A DNA stretch of 64,000 nt from Microbacterium terricola. Its GTDB lineage: Bacteria > Actinomycetota > Actinomycetes > Actinomycetales > Microbacteriaceae. The stretch is from NCBI RefSeq assembly GCF_027943945.1, contig NZ_AP027141.1:2666001-2730000 (forward strand), in the 5' to 3' direction. Made by a program: the position numbers and the translations under genes. Under the pieces are notes generated by a model that worked only from the letters and a program-made list of their open reading frames with translations, was not told the DNA's origin and made no database searches. Of the stretch, positions 42,109-50,426 are shown one piece after another (the stretch's first letter is position 1; each line of letters opens with the position of its first letter).

Positions 42109-44286
42109 TCAGCCGCCGATCTCGAAGACGGGCGCCGTCTGCACCGAGCCGAAGATGTCGAACAGGGTCGAGATCTGCGTCCAGGCGATGCCGAACCACA
42201 CGTCATCGGTGCCCGACCAGCGCCGGATCCGGATGTCGTAGCTCTCGCCCGCCTTCGCGTCGAACTCGGCGATCTCGTAGCTGTTGTCCCACGACATGCT
42301 GGACGCGACGAGCGAGCCGGACGAGTCGCGGACTTCCAGGTCGAGGTCGACGGTCAGCGTGTTCTGGTAGATCGACAGGAACAGGATGTCGGTGCGCGTC
42401 GCCTTCGAATCCCATGCCAGCGCGACCTTCACGTGCGACCCGAAGAACAGCGGCGTCCGCGGCGTCGTGATCCGATAGCGGAATGCCGTGCGCCCGGAGC
42501 CGTCGAGGTCCGCCGAACGCAGCGTCCCGACGTCGAAGCCGCGCAGCGCCCCCGCGTTGTCGCGATTCTGCCTCGCCCGCGCGATCGAAGTCGATCGCCC
42601 CGCGTCGGCCGTGCCCGCACCGTCGCGCGCGTCGACACCCGCCGACAGGTCGGCCCGCCAGCGCCCGCCGCTCGGGTTGCGCCACGCGCCCGCCATCAGC
42701 ACGGCACGGGTCCCCTCCGGCCAGGACTTCAGCACCGGCGCCGCCTCCTGCACGCATGCGGCGATCCCGGCGACCGCGGGGGCCGCGAAGCTCGTGCCGC
42801 TGTCGGTGAGCCCGACGACCGTCACGCCGACGCCGTTGCCGGCGATCTCAGGCAGCTCCCGATCCCCGTGCGTCGACTTCGGGTTGCGGAACACCGAGCT
42901 CGTCGCCATGGCGCTCGCGGTGTCATCGTGGCTGCCAACCGTGAGCCGGTTGTAGCCCTTGTGGTTGACGAACTCGGTCGACGTGCCGTTGCCCGCGGCC
43001 TCCACGATCGTGGGGAACGGCCAGTGCAGCGCCAGCCAGTCCTTGTAGTTGTCGTCGTGCGACAGCGAGTCGCTGGTCTGCTCGGCCGAACGGTGGAAGC
43101 TCTGACTGATCACCGTGCAGCCCTCGTCCTGCGCGGCCCAGCGGATCGCGTCGAGGTCGTAGCTGTTCGCCGAGAACAGGTTGGCGTCCGGCGCGTGACC
43201 GTGCGGACGGTTGGGCTGGCTGTTGCGGATGATCCCGTGGGTCATCCGAGCGTGGCTGCTCGTCGATCCCGGCGTCTCGAAGCGCCCGGAGATCACCAGG
43301 TTCGTGGTGACGTCGGGGCCCTGCTCGTACACCGCGACGTCGACGCCTGCGCCGGTGAACCCGGCGGTGTGCGCGTCGTCGCTGTTGTGGATGGCGATCG
43401 AGTCGTTCAGGTCGTCGATGCCCTCGCGGTCGTGGCGGAAGACCCCGGCAACGAGGTCGTGCTCCGCGAGCTTGCGGACGGCCTCAGCAGGCATGCGCCC
43501 GTAGACGACCGGCGCTGCCTGGTCGATCCGCTCGGGTTCGAGCCCGTACTCCCTGCCCACGTCGGCGAGCTTCTCGCCGAGAGCGGCCCACTGCTTCCGC
43601 GCCGCGGCGTCGACCCGACTCGGCTTGCGCGTCTGGCGCCGATCGGACTTCTCGGGCTCGGGCACGTCCACGTCGCGCGTCGACGCCCACACCGCGACGT
43701 CGACCTCGCCGCCCTGCTCGAGCTGCTCGAACAGGGCCGGCTCGACCCGGCCGTAGCGCTCTTGCCGACGCTGGGCGAGGCCCGCGAGCTCCTCGTCGAT
43801 GTCGACGCGCTCCCCCACCTGGTCGAACGCGAGCACTTCCGCCTTCTCGCCGTCCCTGGTCACCGCTTTGAATACGTCGCGGAACTCGCCCTCGACGCCG
43901 GCTCCCATCGGCAGCGACTCGATGTCGAGTTCGCCGATGCGGATGCGGGTCGCGTGCAGCACGGCGAGGCTCTCGTCGAGGGGCGCGGGCGTGTCGACGA
44001 CGATCACGTCGAACGCAGCATCCTGCCGGCCCTTCTCCTTCCCGAGCGAGGGGATGCCGCTGACGAGGACGGTGTGACCGCCGATCGCGAGCCCTGATGT
44101 ATCGATGACGAGCGCGTCGCCCTCGTATGAGACGTCGGCGGCGCCGGCGCCCGTGACGCGGACGCCGTGCGCGTCACGCTCGGTGAAGTCTCCGGCGATG
44201 CGGATGCGGCGCCCCCGGCGCACGATCTCGCCGGAGGCGATGTCTGCCACAGGGACCGAGCCCCCGTTGCGGATACTGCGGGCCAT
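42109..44286 (-). CDS. S8 family subtilisin-like peptidase, apparently cytoplasmic
   Basis: A 725-residue protein. The S8 domain spans about 310-560: the acid position reads VAVYEQG with Glu (E321) where Asp is usual, His is H350 in MTHGIIR, and Ser is S499 in DSGTSFAAPAVAG; EAAGNGT supplies the oxyanion Asn. The first 300 residues (including an Asp/Arg-rich stretch) and the last 150 (beta-rich, pre-peptidase C-like) flank it. There is no signal peptide or membrane helix, unusual for a subtilase. The ATG follows GAGGAGA. It sits 91 bp after a VOC gene. Function unknown. Confidence 0.8.
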   Translation of the reverse strand: MARSIRNGGSVPVADIASGEIVRRGRRIRIAGDFTERDAHGVRVTGAGAADVSYEGDALVIDTSGLAIGGHTVLVSGIPSLGKEKGRQDAAFDVIVVDTPAPLDESLAVLHATRIRIGELDIESLPMGAGVEGEFRDVFKAVTRDGEKAEVLAFDQVGERVDIDEELAGLAQRRQERYGRVEPALFEQLEQGGEVDVAVWASTRDVDVPEPEKSDRRQTRKPSRVDAAARKQWAALGEKLADVGREYGLEPERIDQAAPVVYGRMPAEAVRKLAEHDLVAGVFRHDREGIDDLNDSIAIHNSDDAHTAGFTGAGVDVAVYEQGPDVTTNLVISGRFETPGSTSSHARMTHGIIRNSQPNRPHGHAPDANLFSANSYDLDAIRWAAQDEGCTVISQSFHRSAEQTSDSLSHDDNYKDWLALHWPFPTIVEAAGNGTSTEFVNHKGYNRLTVGSHDDTASAMATSSVFRNPKSTHGDRELPEIAGNGVGVTVVGLTDSGTSFAAPAVAGIAACVQEAAPVLKSWPEGTRAVLMAGAWRNPSGGRWRADLSAGVDARDGAGTADAGRSTSIARARQNRDNAGALRGFDVGTLRSADLDGSGRTAFRYRITTPRTPLFFGSHVKVALAWDSKATRTDILFLSIYQNTLTVDLDLEVRDSSGSLVASSMSWDNSYEIAEFDAKAGESYDIRIRRWSGTDDVWFGIAWTQISTLFDIFGSVQTAPVFEIGG

Positions 44287-44377
44287 GTCTGTCTCCTCAC
44301 CCAGGGCACGCCGGAGATGGCGTGCATCACGGATGAGGAGTGTCCGGCGGCGCCGGTGATACCGCGCCGGCGGGGTG

Positions 44378-44815
44378 TCAGCGCTTCTGGAGCTCTTCGG
44401 CGAGCATCACGAGGATGCCGCTGGGCCCACGGAGGTAGGTCAGCTTGTACACGTCCTGATAGGTGGCGACCCCGCGCAGCGGGTGGCACCCGTGCCGCGC
44501 GGCGATCGCGAGCGCCTCGTCGATGTCATCGACGGAGAACGCGACCCGGTGCATGCCGATCTCGTTGGGGACGGTGGGCTTCGTCTCGATCGCGTCGGGG
44601 TGGATGTACTCGAAGAGCTCGAGAGTCCCGTGGCCGTCCGGCGTCTGGAGCATCGCGATGCGGGCGTGGTTGCCGTCCAGGCCGACGGCGGTGTCGGTCC
44701 ACTCGCCGCTGACCGTGTCGCGTCCGATCACGGTGAGACCGAGATCGGTGAAGAACGCGATCGCGGCCTCGAGGTCGCGGACGGCGATGCCGACGTTCTC
44801 CAGCTTGATGGGCAC
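44378..44815 (-). CDS. VOC family (glyoxalase/methylmalonyl-CoA epimerase-like) protein
   Basis: A 145-residue vicinal-oxygen-chelate protein: LENVGIAVRDLEAAIAFFTD, then LELFEYI and GMHRVAFSVDDIDEAL, and the terminal GILVMLAEEL. His and Glu in these blocks are possible metal ligands. The native substrate cannot be deduced. Confidence 0.87.
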   Translation of the reverse strand: MPIKLENVGIAVRDLEAAIAFFTDLGLTVIGRDTVSGEWTDTAVGLDGNHARIAMLQTPDGHGTLELFEYIHPDAIETKPTVPNEIGMHRVAFSVDDIDEALAIAARHGCHPLRGVATYQDVYKLTYLRGPSGILVMLAEELQKR

Positions 44816-44847
44816 GCGTGCATGCTACTCCGCCGCGCGTCGCCGGA

Positions 44848-45693
44848 TCACTCGAGCGCGTCGCGCGCGGAATGCGCCGCCGAGGCGGCCGCACGGGCGG
44901 CTTCGTCGGCGGCGTCCCACTGCTGGGCGGCTTCCGCGAGCTCGGCGGCCGCCTGTTCCTGCTCGGCCTCCACGCGCGCGAGGTCGCGCCGCAGCTCCGT
45001 GACGCGCTCGTCGAGCCGCTCGACGCGCTCCTGCACCTTGTCACGGCGCGTCGCGATCCTGGCGCGCTCCCGGTCGGCCTGCTCCGCTGCATGCTCGGCG
45101 TCGCGCACCGCCTTCTCCGCGGCCTTGCGGGCACGGCGCTCGGCGAGATCGTCGGTCGCGACGACCGGCGACCCGGCGGGCTGGGAGCCCTCGAGCGCGT
45201 CGCCGAGATCGACGCCGCCGAATCCCGCGGCTTCGAGCGGCCGCACCAGCCGCGCACTGAGCACCGCGGCCGCGGCATCGGCGTCGATCATGGCGGCGTT
45301 CAGGGTCTGCTCGACCTCCGTGCGGGCGGACGCGCTGACCTGCACTCCATGCTCGGCCGCCCGGTCGACAGCCTGCGCCGCGAGCGCCGCCACCAGCTGT
45401 CGCCGCTGTCCGCCGAGTCTCGACAGCTCGGCCGCGTCGAGGTCGTCCTGGGCCTCGCGCAGCGATGCCGCGAGCTCGAGCGCCTCGCCGAGCAGGCCCT
45501 CGCGCGCCAGCAGATCGACCGTCCACGCGGAGACGGAGGGCTTGCGGAGCGCCTTGATGCGCGCAGCCAGCTCCTTCGGCGCCTGACGCGCGCGGTCTGT
45601 GCGCGCCGCCGTGAATTCTGCCGGGGTCACGGTGAGCAGCTCGACGACGATCGCATCGAGATCATCATCGGAGCGCTCAGCCATGCGCACCAT
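44848..45693 (-). CDS. Coiled-coil protein of unknown function
   Basis: A 281-residue soluble protein. The N-terminal third (VTPAEFTAARTDRARQAP, then KELAARIKALRKPSVSAWTV) is a pattern seen in a group of actinobacterial proteins without known function. Residues from about 185 to the end form a long heptad-rich coiled coil of Glu, Arg and Ala. Two in-frame ATGs lie three codons apart; either may be used. It lies next to the fasciclin gene but is not clearly in its operon. Confidence 0.7.
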   Translation of the reverse strand: MVRMAERSDDDLDAIVVELLTVTPAEFTAARTDRARQAPKELAARIKALRKPSVSAWTVDLLAREGLLGEALELAASLREAQDDLDAAELSRLGGQRRQLVAALAAQAVDRAAEHGVQVSASARTEVEQTLNAAMIDADAAAAVLSARLVRPLEAAGFGGVDLGDALEGSQPAGSPVVATDDLAERRARKAAEKAVRDAEHAAEQADRERARIATRRDKVQERVERLDERVTELRRDLARVEAEQEQAAAELAEAAQQWDAADEAARAAASAAHSARDALE

Positions 45694-45799
45694 TCTCGCT
45701 CGCGAGCCTCAGCTGTCGTACTCCACCTCGCGACGGCACGCCGCGACAGTGAGCGGCCCGCTCGGATGTGGGGGCGATCCGGGCGGGCCGTCGGCTCGG

Positions 45800-46396
45800 T
45801 CAGGCAGCGGGGACGAGCACCCGATCGATGGTGTGGATCACGCCGTTCGACGCCTTGATGTTCAGCCCCCACAGCACGAGCCGGGGGTTCTTCAGCGAGG
45901 GCGTCTCGTCGCGCAGCGTGAGGCCACGCGGTTCGACGATTCCACCGTTGGCCATCGTGAGCGACCGGGAGAACAGCACCTTGAGGGGGCTGAGCTTCTT
46001 TCCGGCGACCACGTGGTAGAGCAGGATGTTCGCGATCTGGTCGGTCGTGAACGTGCTGGTGATCGCTGTGAGCGCCGCTGCCTCGGAATCCGGAGTGGTG
46101 CCGGTGAGGTCGCGCACGAGACGCAGGAAGGCCCGGTCGTTGGGAGCGAAGACCGTGTACTTCGTGCTGGTGTCGGAGAGCGCGCCGTCGAGACCCGTCG
46201 CGAGGACGGCCTGGACGAGGATGTCGTAGTCCCACGAGTTGCTGTCGGGGGCGCCGCCGCCGGATGCGGCTACCGCCACGTCGACGATCGTGCCGGGCGA
46301 ACTCGACCCGCCGGTCGCCTGCGCCGGCGTCGAGGCGAACACGAGTGCGGCGGTGGCGATCGCCGCGATGGCAAGGCGCATTCTTGTCTTCATCAT
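45800..46396 (-). CDS. Secreted fasciclin (FAS1) domain protein
   Basis: A 198-residue exported protein: signal peptide MRLAIAAIATAALVFASTPAQA, then one FAS1 domain (YTVFAPNDRAFLRLV, NILLYHVVAGKKLSP, and GVIHTIDRVLVP at the end). FAS1 domains mediate adhesion. The mycobacterial relatives MPT70/MPT83 belong to the SigK regulon, and here too a sigma/anti-sigma pair lies divergent. Its promoter matches that of the sigma factor. An AGGAG site lies before two consecutive ATGs. Confidence 0.9.
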   Translation of the reverse strand: MMKTRMRLAIAAIATAALVFASTPAQATGGSSSPGTIVDVAVAASGGGAPDSNSWDYDILVQAVLATGLDGALSDTSTKYTVFAPNDRAFLRLVRDLTGTTPDSEAAALTAITSTFTTDQIANILLYHVVAGKKLSPLKVLFSRSLTMANGGIVEPRGLTLRDETPSLKNPRLVLWGLNIKASNGVIHTIDRVLVPAA

Positions 46397-46419
46397 TCAG
46401 CTCCTTCGGTGATGTGAGA

Positions 46420-46446
46420 GACGGCCTGCGGGACCCGCAGGCCGTC
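46420..46446 (-). promoter_or_regulatory. Perfect 13-bp hairpin at the 5' end of the fasciclin mRNA
   Basis: GACGGCCTGCGGG and CCCGCAGGCCGTC pair exactly around a single base. It lies just downstream of the predicted transcription start (the -10 is at 46454-46459) and 24 bp before the start codon. A hairpin at the very 5' end often protects an mRNA from decay; a protein-binding site is the alternative. Confidence 0.6.
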
Positions 46447-46453
46447 ACAGGGT

Positions 46454-46482
46454 TATTCCGCCCGGAGGACGCCGGCGGATGC
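46454..46482 (-). promoter_or_regulatory. SigK-like ECF promoter of the fasciclin gene
   Basis: On the minus strand GCATCC (46482-46477), a 17-bp spacer and GGAATA (46459-46454). As I recall, the mycobacterial SigK consensus is CCATCC-N17-CGAATA, so each hexamer differs at one position. The -35 lies back to back with that of the sigma gene. Confidence 0.7.
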
Positions 46483-46507
46483 ACTCGGACACGATGTCGT
46501 GACAGGT

Positions 46508-46536
46508 GCATCCGAATCCGCGTCCGCCGGGGAACA
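46508..46536 (+). promoter_or_regulatory. SigK-like ECF promoter of the sigma/anti-sigma operon
   Basis: GCATCC (46508-46513), a 17-bp spacer and GGAACA (46531-46536). It is the divergent twin of the fasciclin promoter; the two -35 regions make the large inverted repeat CGGATGCAC/GTGCATCCG (46476-46514). This predicts autoregulation of the sigma factor. Confidence 0.65.
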
Positions 46537-46604
46537 TACTGAAGAGGACGATGCGCGGGCAGGTGACGTGATCGCATCCTCGCGACGAGGCGAAGAGGTC
46601 GGCA

Positions 46605-47156
46605 TTGGACGAGACGGCGGAGCAGGCGCTCGACGCGCGCTTCGTCGCGGGCGACGAAGACGCTCTCGCCCAGATCTATCGACGCTGGTCGCCGGTCGTC
46701 TTCACGCTCGCCCTGCGCTCGCTCGGAGACCGCAGCGACGCCGAGGACGTCACTCAGCGGGTGTTCGTCTCGGCGTGGACCTCGCGCTCCTCCTTCGATC
46801 CCGCCAAGGCGCGGCTGTCGACGTGGCTCATCGCGATCACCCGCCGGCGCATCGCCGACATGCACGAATCGCGCACCAAGATCAGAGCGGTGCAGGCGGA
46901 GCTCGAGCGCATGACGCGCCCCGACGACCTGGTGCGGGAGCTGCCCGATCTCGCCGATTCGATCCTTCTCGCCGACGAGATCGAACGGCTCGAGCCGGAC
47001 GCGCAGCGGGTCATGCGACTCGCCTTCTTCGACGACCTCACTCATGAGCTGATCGCGACCAGACTGGACATGCCGCTGGGAACCGTCAAGAGCCACATCC
47101 GCCGGAGCCTCATCCGCCTGCGCGGCAGATTGGAGGCCGCCCGTGTCGCACCTTGA
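46605..47156 (+). CDS. ECF RNA polymerase sigma factor, SigK-like
   Basis: A 183-residue group 4 sigma factor. Region 2 (ALAQIYRRWSPVVFTLALRS, then DAEDVTQRVFVSAW) binds the -10; region 4 (LEPDAQRVMRLAFFDDLTHE, then MPLGTVKSHIRRSL) binds the -35. A TTG start is used, with GAGG just before. The anti-sigma gene overlaps its 3' end by 14 bp. Gene order with a divergent fasciclin gene, and the promoter motif, point to SigK of mycobacteria. It probably drives its own operon, the fasciclin gene and the DUF4397/sortase operon. Confidence 0.88.
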   Translation: MDETAEQALDARFVAGDEDALAQIYRRWSPVVFTLALRSLGDRSDAEDVTQRVFVSAWTSRSSFDPAKARLSTWLIAITRRRIADMHESRTKIRAVQAELERMTRPDDLVRELPDLADSILLADEIERLEPDAQRVMRLAFFDDLTHELIATRLDMPLGTVKSHIRRSLIRLRGRLEAARVAP

Positions 47157-47835
47157 CCCCGACCAGCTGGCGCTGCTCGCGCTCGGCGAACCGGTCGGCT
47201 CACCCGAAGACCTCGCGCACCTGGCGTCCTGCCGCCAGTGCTCCGACGAGCTGGCGCAGCTGAGCCGCACTGTGCAGATCGCCCGCTCCACGATCAGCGA
47301 CGATGAGCTCGAGTCGCCGCCCCCGCAGGTCTGGGCAGGCATCGCCGCCGAGCTCGGGCTCGGTGCCGCCGAGCCTGAAACCACCCGAGCGCCCCGGCGC
47401 GGGGTGCGCACCGCCTGGATCCTCGCCGCCGCACTCGTGGCCGTCGCAGGGATCGGTGCGGGGATCTGGGCCGTCGTGGTACCGCCCGCACCCGTGACGG
47501 TCGCCAGCGCGACCCTCGACGCCTTCCCCGACCACCCCACCGCCGCCGGCACCGCGGATGTCGACCGCACCGCCGACGGGACTCGAAGGCTCGTCGTCAC
47601 ACTCGACGCGAGCACGCCCGAGACGGAGTACCGGGAGGTGTGGCTGATCCGCAACGACGCGCAGGCGCTCATCAGCCTCGGCGTGCTCGACGGAGACGAG
47701 GGCTCCTTCCCCATCCCCGACGGCGTCGACCTCGCGGAGTACAGCCTGGTCGACATCTCCGTCGAGCCTCTCGACGGGGATCCGGCGCACTCCGGCGACT
47801 CGATCGTCCGCGGTGAGCTGGTGCAGCGGGGGTAG
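47143..47835 (+). CDS. Membrane anti-sigma factor, RskA-like
   Basis: A 230-residue protein. The cytoplasmic zinc-type anti-sigma domain has HLASCRQCSDELAQL (HxxxCxxC). One helix (AWILAAALVAVAGIGAGIWAVVV, about 87-109) is followed by the RskA-type extracytoplasmic domain (VWLIRNDAQALISLGVL, then EPLDGDPAHSGDSIVRGEL). It holds the sigma factor inactive until proteolysis after an external signal. The GTG lies inside the sigma gene, ensuring matched synthesis. Confidence 0.9.
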   Translation: MSHLDPDQLALLALGEPVGSPEDLAHLASCRQCSDELAQLSRTVQIARSTISDDELESPPPQVWAGIAAELGLGAAEPETTRAPRRGVRTAWILAAALVAVAGIGAGIWAVVVPPAPVTVASATLDAFPDHPTAAGTADVDRTADGTRRLVVTLDASTPETEYREVWLIRNDAQALISLGVLDGDEGSFPIPDGVDLAEYSLVDISVEPLDGDPAHSGDSIVRGELVQRG

Positions 47836-47857
47836 CGGGGAGCGGGTCCGCGCCCGT

Positions 47858-48913
47858 CTACGGGCTCGGCGTCGCGTCGAGAGCGGCCGCCAGGTAGTCG
47901 ACTGCGCGCTCGATCTGCGGCAGCGGATCGGTGCCGAGGAAGACGTGGTCGGCCCCGGCGACGGTGACGAGCTCGGCTGCCCCGCCCGCGTCCTGCAGGG
48001 CGGCGTGGAGCATCTCGCTCTGACTGACGGGCACGAGGCCGTCCGCCTCGCCGTGCACCAGCAGGAAGGGCGGAGCGTCGGCGCGCACGTGATGGATCGG
48101 CGAGACGAGACGTCGCGCTTCCTCCCTCTCGTAGGGCGATGCCGCGAGCAGCACGTCGATGGGCTCGACGCCCGCACCCGTGTCCTGCGCCTGCAGATTC
48201 TCGATCCACTCCGCGGGCATCGAGTCGAGGAACGACGGCATGGAGTCCACGTCCGCGACGCCGTAGAAGACGACAGCGGCGTCGACCGCGGAGCTCTCCC
48301 CCGTCACGCCATCCGCGCCCTCGAGAGCCGGATCGTCCACCAGGGCGAGGAGCGCGGCGAGGTGTCCGCCGGCCGACTCGCCCCAGACCCCGATCCGGCC
48401 GGCGTCGATGCCCAGTTCGGCAGCGAATCGGCGCAGGTAACGCACCGCGGCCTTCGCATCGTGCAGCTGCGCGGGGAACGACGCCTCGCGGGAGTGTCGG
48501 TAGTCGATCGACGCGACCGCCAGACCGGCGGCGATCGCGGCTCCGAAGAGCGAGGCGGCGGGCCAGTAGTCGGGCGGCGTCAGCCGCGAGCCGAACAGCC
48601 ACGCGCCACCGTGGATCCACACCACACAGGGCACCGGTCCGGTGCGACCGTCCGGCACGTAGAGGTCGAGCTGCAGCGGCCGATACCCGTCGGGCATCGA
48701 GTAGGTCAGCGCACGATGAACCGTCGCGTTCTGCGGATGCTGCTGCTCCGCGACACCCGGGGCCAGGAATGTCGGCGGCTGGAACCCGGGGTCGCCTTCG
48801 GCGACGGAGTACGCAGCATCCGCTCCGGGGGTCGAGTTCATTCGGCGTCCTTGCTCGAAGCGGCCATCCGGCCGGGTGTCGGGTGCTGTCGGGGCTTCCA
48901 TCGCCCGCGACAT
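47858..48913 (-). CDS. Alpha/beta hydrolase (HSL/carboxylesterase type)
   Basis: A 351-residue esterase-like enzyme: the oxyanion motif HGGAW, the nucleophile elbow GESAGG, and Asp and His in [12 protein letters not shown] and GADHVF. No signal peptide. The ATG chosen has AAGGTG 6 bases before it; a GTG two codons upstream and ATGs downstream are alternatives. It is divergent from a TetR gene, and a 17-bp palindrome in between should control it. Likely role: cleavage of an ester sensed by that regulator. Confidence 0.87.
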   Translation of the reverse strand: MSRAMEAPTAPDTRPDGRFEQGRRMNSTPGADAAYSVAEGDPGFQPPTFLAPGVAEQQHPQNATVHRALTYSMPDGYRPLQLDLYVPDGRTGPVPCVVWIHGGAWLFGSRLTPPDYWPAASLFGAAIAAGLAVASIDYRHSREASFPAQLHDAKAAVRYLRRFAAELGIDAGRIGVWGESAGGHLAALLALVDDPALEGADGVTGESSAVDAAVVFYGVADVDSMPSFLDSMPAEWIENLQAQDTGAGVEPIDVLLAASPYEREEARRLVSPIHHVRADAPPFLLVHGEADGLVPVSQSEMLHAALQDAGGAAELVTVAGADHVFLGTDPLPQIERAVDYLAAALDATPSP

Positions 48914-48923
48914 GAACACCTTA

Positions 48924-48962
48924 CATGAAAGGCTTTCGTGCGCAACGGTGGGTCGGTACAGT
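48924..48962 (+). promoter_or_regulatory. TetR operator over the -35 of a leaderless promoter
   Basis: CATGAAAGGCTTTCGTG (48924-48940) is a palindrome with one central base and one mismatched pair. A -10 TACAGT (48957-48962) lies 17 bp after the right half, so the operator covers the -35 of the tetR gene. On the other side the palindrome is 10 bp from the hydrolase start. Both genes should be repressed by the TetR protein. Confidence 0.7.
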
Positions 48963-48968
48963 GATTCC

Positions 48969-49604
48969 GTGGCCGAGACGAGGCGGGGGAACTATGCCGC
49001 CGGGCGTGCACGGCGGGATCAGATTCTGGATGCTGCGGCAGCGAAGTTCGCGGAGAAGGGGTACGCCGAAACCAGCCTCGCGGAGATCGCGCGCGAAGCC
49101 GGTCTGACCACCCCTGGGCTCACCCACCACTTCCCCTCGAAGCTGCACCTGCTCATCGGGATCACGGAGCGCCGATTCGATCTGGCCGCGGAGATCGTGC
49201 GGAAGGCTCCGCCCGATCGCGACGGCCTCGGACCGCTGCGCCTCATGCTCGGCCTCGCCGAGACGTTCGCCGGGCAGCCCGCGCTCATCGAGCTGTTCGT
49301 GCTGGTCGCCGCCGAGGCAGCCGATCCGAACAGCCCCGCGCGCTCCTTCTACGAAGAGCGCTACGCGGCCACGATCGCAGAGCTCGTCGCGTCGTTCGAA
49401 GCCGGCGTCCGCGCCGGCCGGCTGCGCGACGATCTGGACTATCGCGCGATCGCGCAGGAGTGCATCGCCATCAGTGACGGGCTGCAGCTGCAGTGGGTGA
49501 TCACGAACGGCAGCACCGACATCCTCGCCATCATCCGCAGCCACCTCGAACGGCTGGCGCTGACGATCCTGGCACCGGGCAATCCGGCAACGCTGTACGG
49601 GTGA
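48969..49604 (+). CDS. TetR-family regulator of the adjacent esterase
   Basis: A 211-residue repressor: [20 protein letters not shown], then the [23 protein letters not shown]. The GTG start is 6 bp after the -10, so the mRNA is probably leaderless; longer versions would run through the promoter. The C-terminal helical domain binds the inducer, which may be a substrate of the divergent esterase. Confidence 0.87.
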   Translation: MAETRRGNYAAGRARRDQILDAAAAKFAEKGYAETSLAEIAREAGLTTPGLTHHFPSKLHLLIGITERRFDLAAEIVRKAPPDRDGLGPLRLMLGLAETFAGQPALIELFVLVAAEAADPNSPARSFYEERYAATIAELVASFEAGVRAGRLRDDLDYRAIAQECIAISDGLQLQWVITNGSTDILAIIRSHLERLALTILAPGNPATLYG

Positions 49605-49631
49605 GGCGGGGCGAGACCCGCGACGCCTCAC

Positions 49632-50408
49632 CTACCGCTTGCGAACCGTCCAGACGTGCTCGCTGGGGAAGTCGCGGGCCCACTCTGCCGAGATCCCCGA
49701 TCGCACCCCTGTCGCGTCGGCCGGCGCCTGGATCTCGACCAGATCGACCACCTCGAACCCGGTCGCCCGGAAGAGCTTGATCCAGGCCGAGTGGGTGAGG
49801 GTGAACTCGATGCCGCCTGGGTCGTCCACGGCATCCCGCCAGTCAAGGCGATGGCTGCCGAAGTACGGCCGCTCCAGCCGTCGGGTGATCGGGAACGACC
49901 CGTCGAGCGGCGAGCATACGCTCACGAAGGCGTGGTTCCCCAGGAACACCAGCGTGCCTCCGGGCCGCAGCAGGCGGTGCGCCTCGGGAATCCAGCGATA
50001 GGGATCGGCCCAGATGGCTGCACCGTACTCGCTGATCGCGAAGTCGAACGACTCGTCGGCGCGAGGGACCGACTCCGCATTGCCGTGGATGAGGTCGAGG
50101 GCGACGCCATGCTGGTCGGCGAGTCGCCGGGCGGTGCGCAGCTGCTCGGCGGAGTTGTCGATCCCGGTGACGGCGGCCCCTCGTCGCGCCATCCAGCCCG
50201 ACACGTAGGCGGTCCCGCATCCGAGCTCGATGGCCCGCATGCCCGTCATGTCGTCGGGGAGCAGCGGGGTCTCGGATTCGGGGATGCCCCACTGTCCCCA
50301 GGACGGCTCGACCTCCTGCCATGAGCGCTCGCCCGCCGCCACCCACTCATGGGCCATGGCATCCCAGTACTCACGATTGACCGCGACATGCTCCGGGAGT
50401 TCGCCCAT
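49632..50408 (-). CDS. Class I SAM-dependent methyltransferase
   Basis: A 258-residue Rossmann-fold methyltransferase. Motif I is IELGCGTAYVSGWMARRG, followed by VTGIDNSAEQL, DLIHGNAESVP and FDFAISEYGAAIW, and HRLLRPGGTLVFLGNH. The N-terminal WDAMAHEWVAAGERSW is common in small-molecule methyltransferases of actinobacteria. Substrate unknown. Confidence 0.88.
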   Translation of the reverse strand: MGELPEHVAVNREYWDAMAHEWVAAGERSWQEVEPSWGQWGIPESETPLLPDDMTGMRAIELGCGTAYVSGWMARRGAAVTGIDNSAEQLRTARRLADQHGVALDLIHGNAESVPRADESFDFAISEYGAAIWADPYRWIPEAHRLLRPGGTLVFLGNHAFVSVCSPLDGSFPITRRLERPYFGSHRLDWRDAVDDPGGIEFTLTHSAWIKLFRATGFEVVDLVEIQAPADATGVRSGISAEWARDFPSEHVWTVRKR

Positions 50409-50426
50409 GGCGGGACACTACCGCGA

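Noticed and set aside
42109..44286. S8 peptidase and neighbours as a lanthipeptide or defence island
   Set aside because: No precursor peptide, maturase, transporter or known defence gene lies nearby; neighbours are a VOC protein and an acetyltransferase.
46476..46514. Nested palindrome CGGATGCAC...GTGCATCCG as a repressor operator
   Set aside because: The two halves coincide with the -35 elements of two divergent ECF promoters at exact 17-bp spacing, which explains the symmetry without a repressor.
45627..48620. A 997-codon open frame on the minus strand across the sigma/anti-sigma genes
   Set aside because: It is a GC-driven shadow frame covering several genes with clear domains in other frames; its sequence is low-complexity Arg/Pro/Ala.
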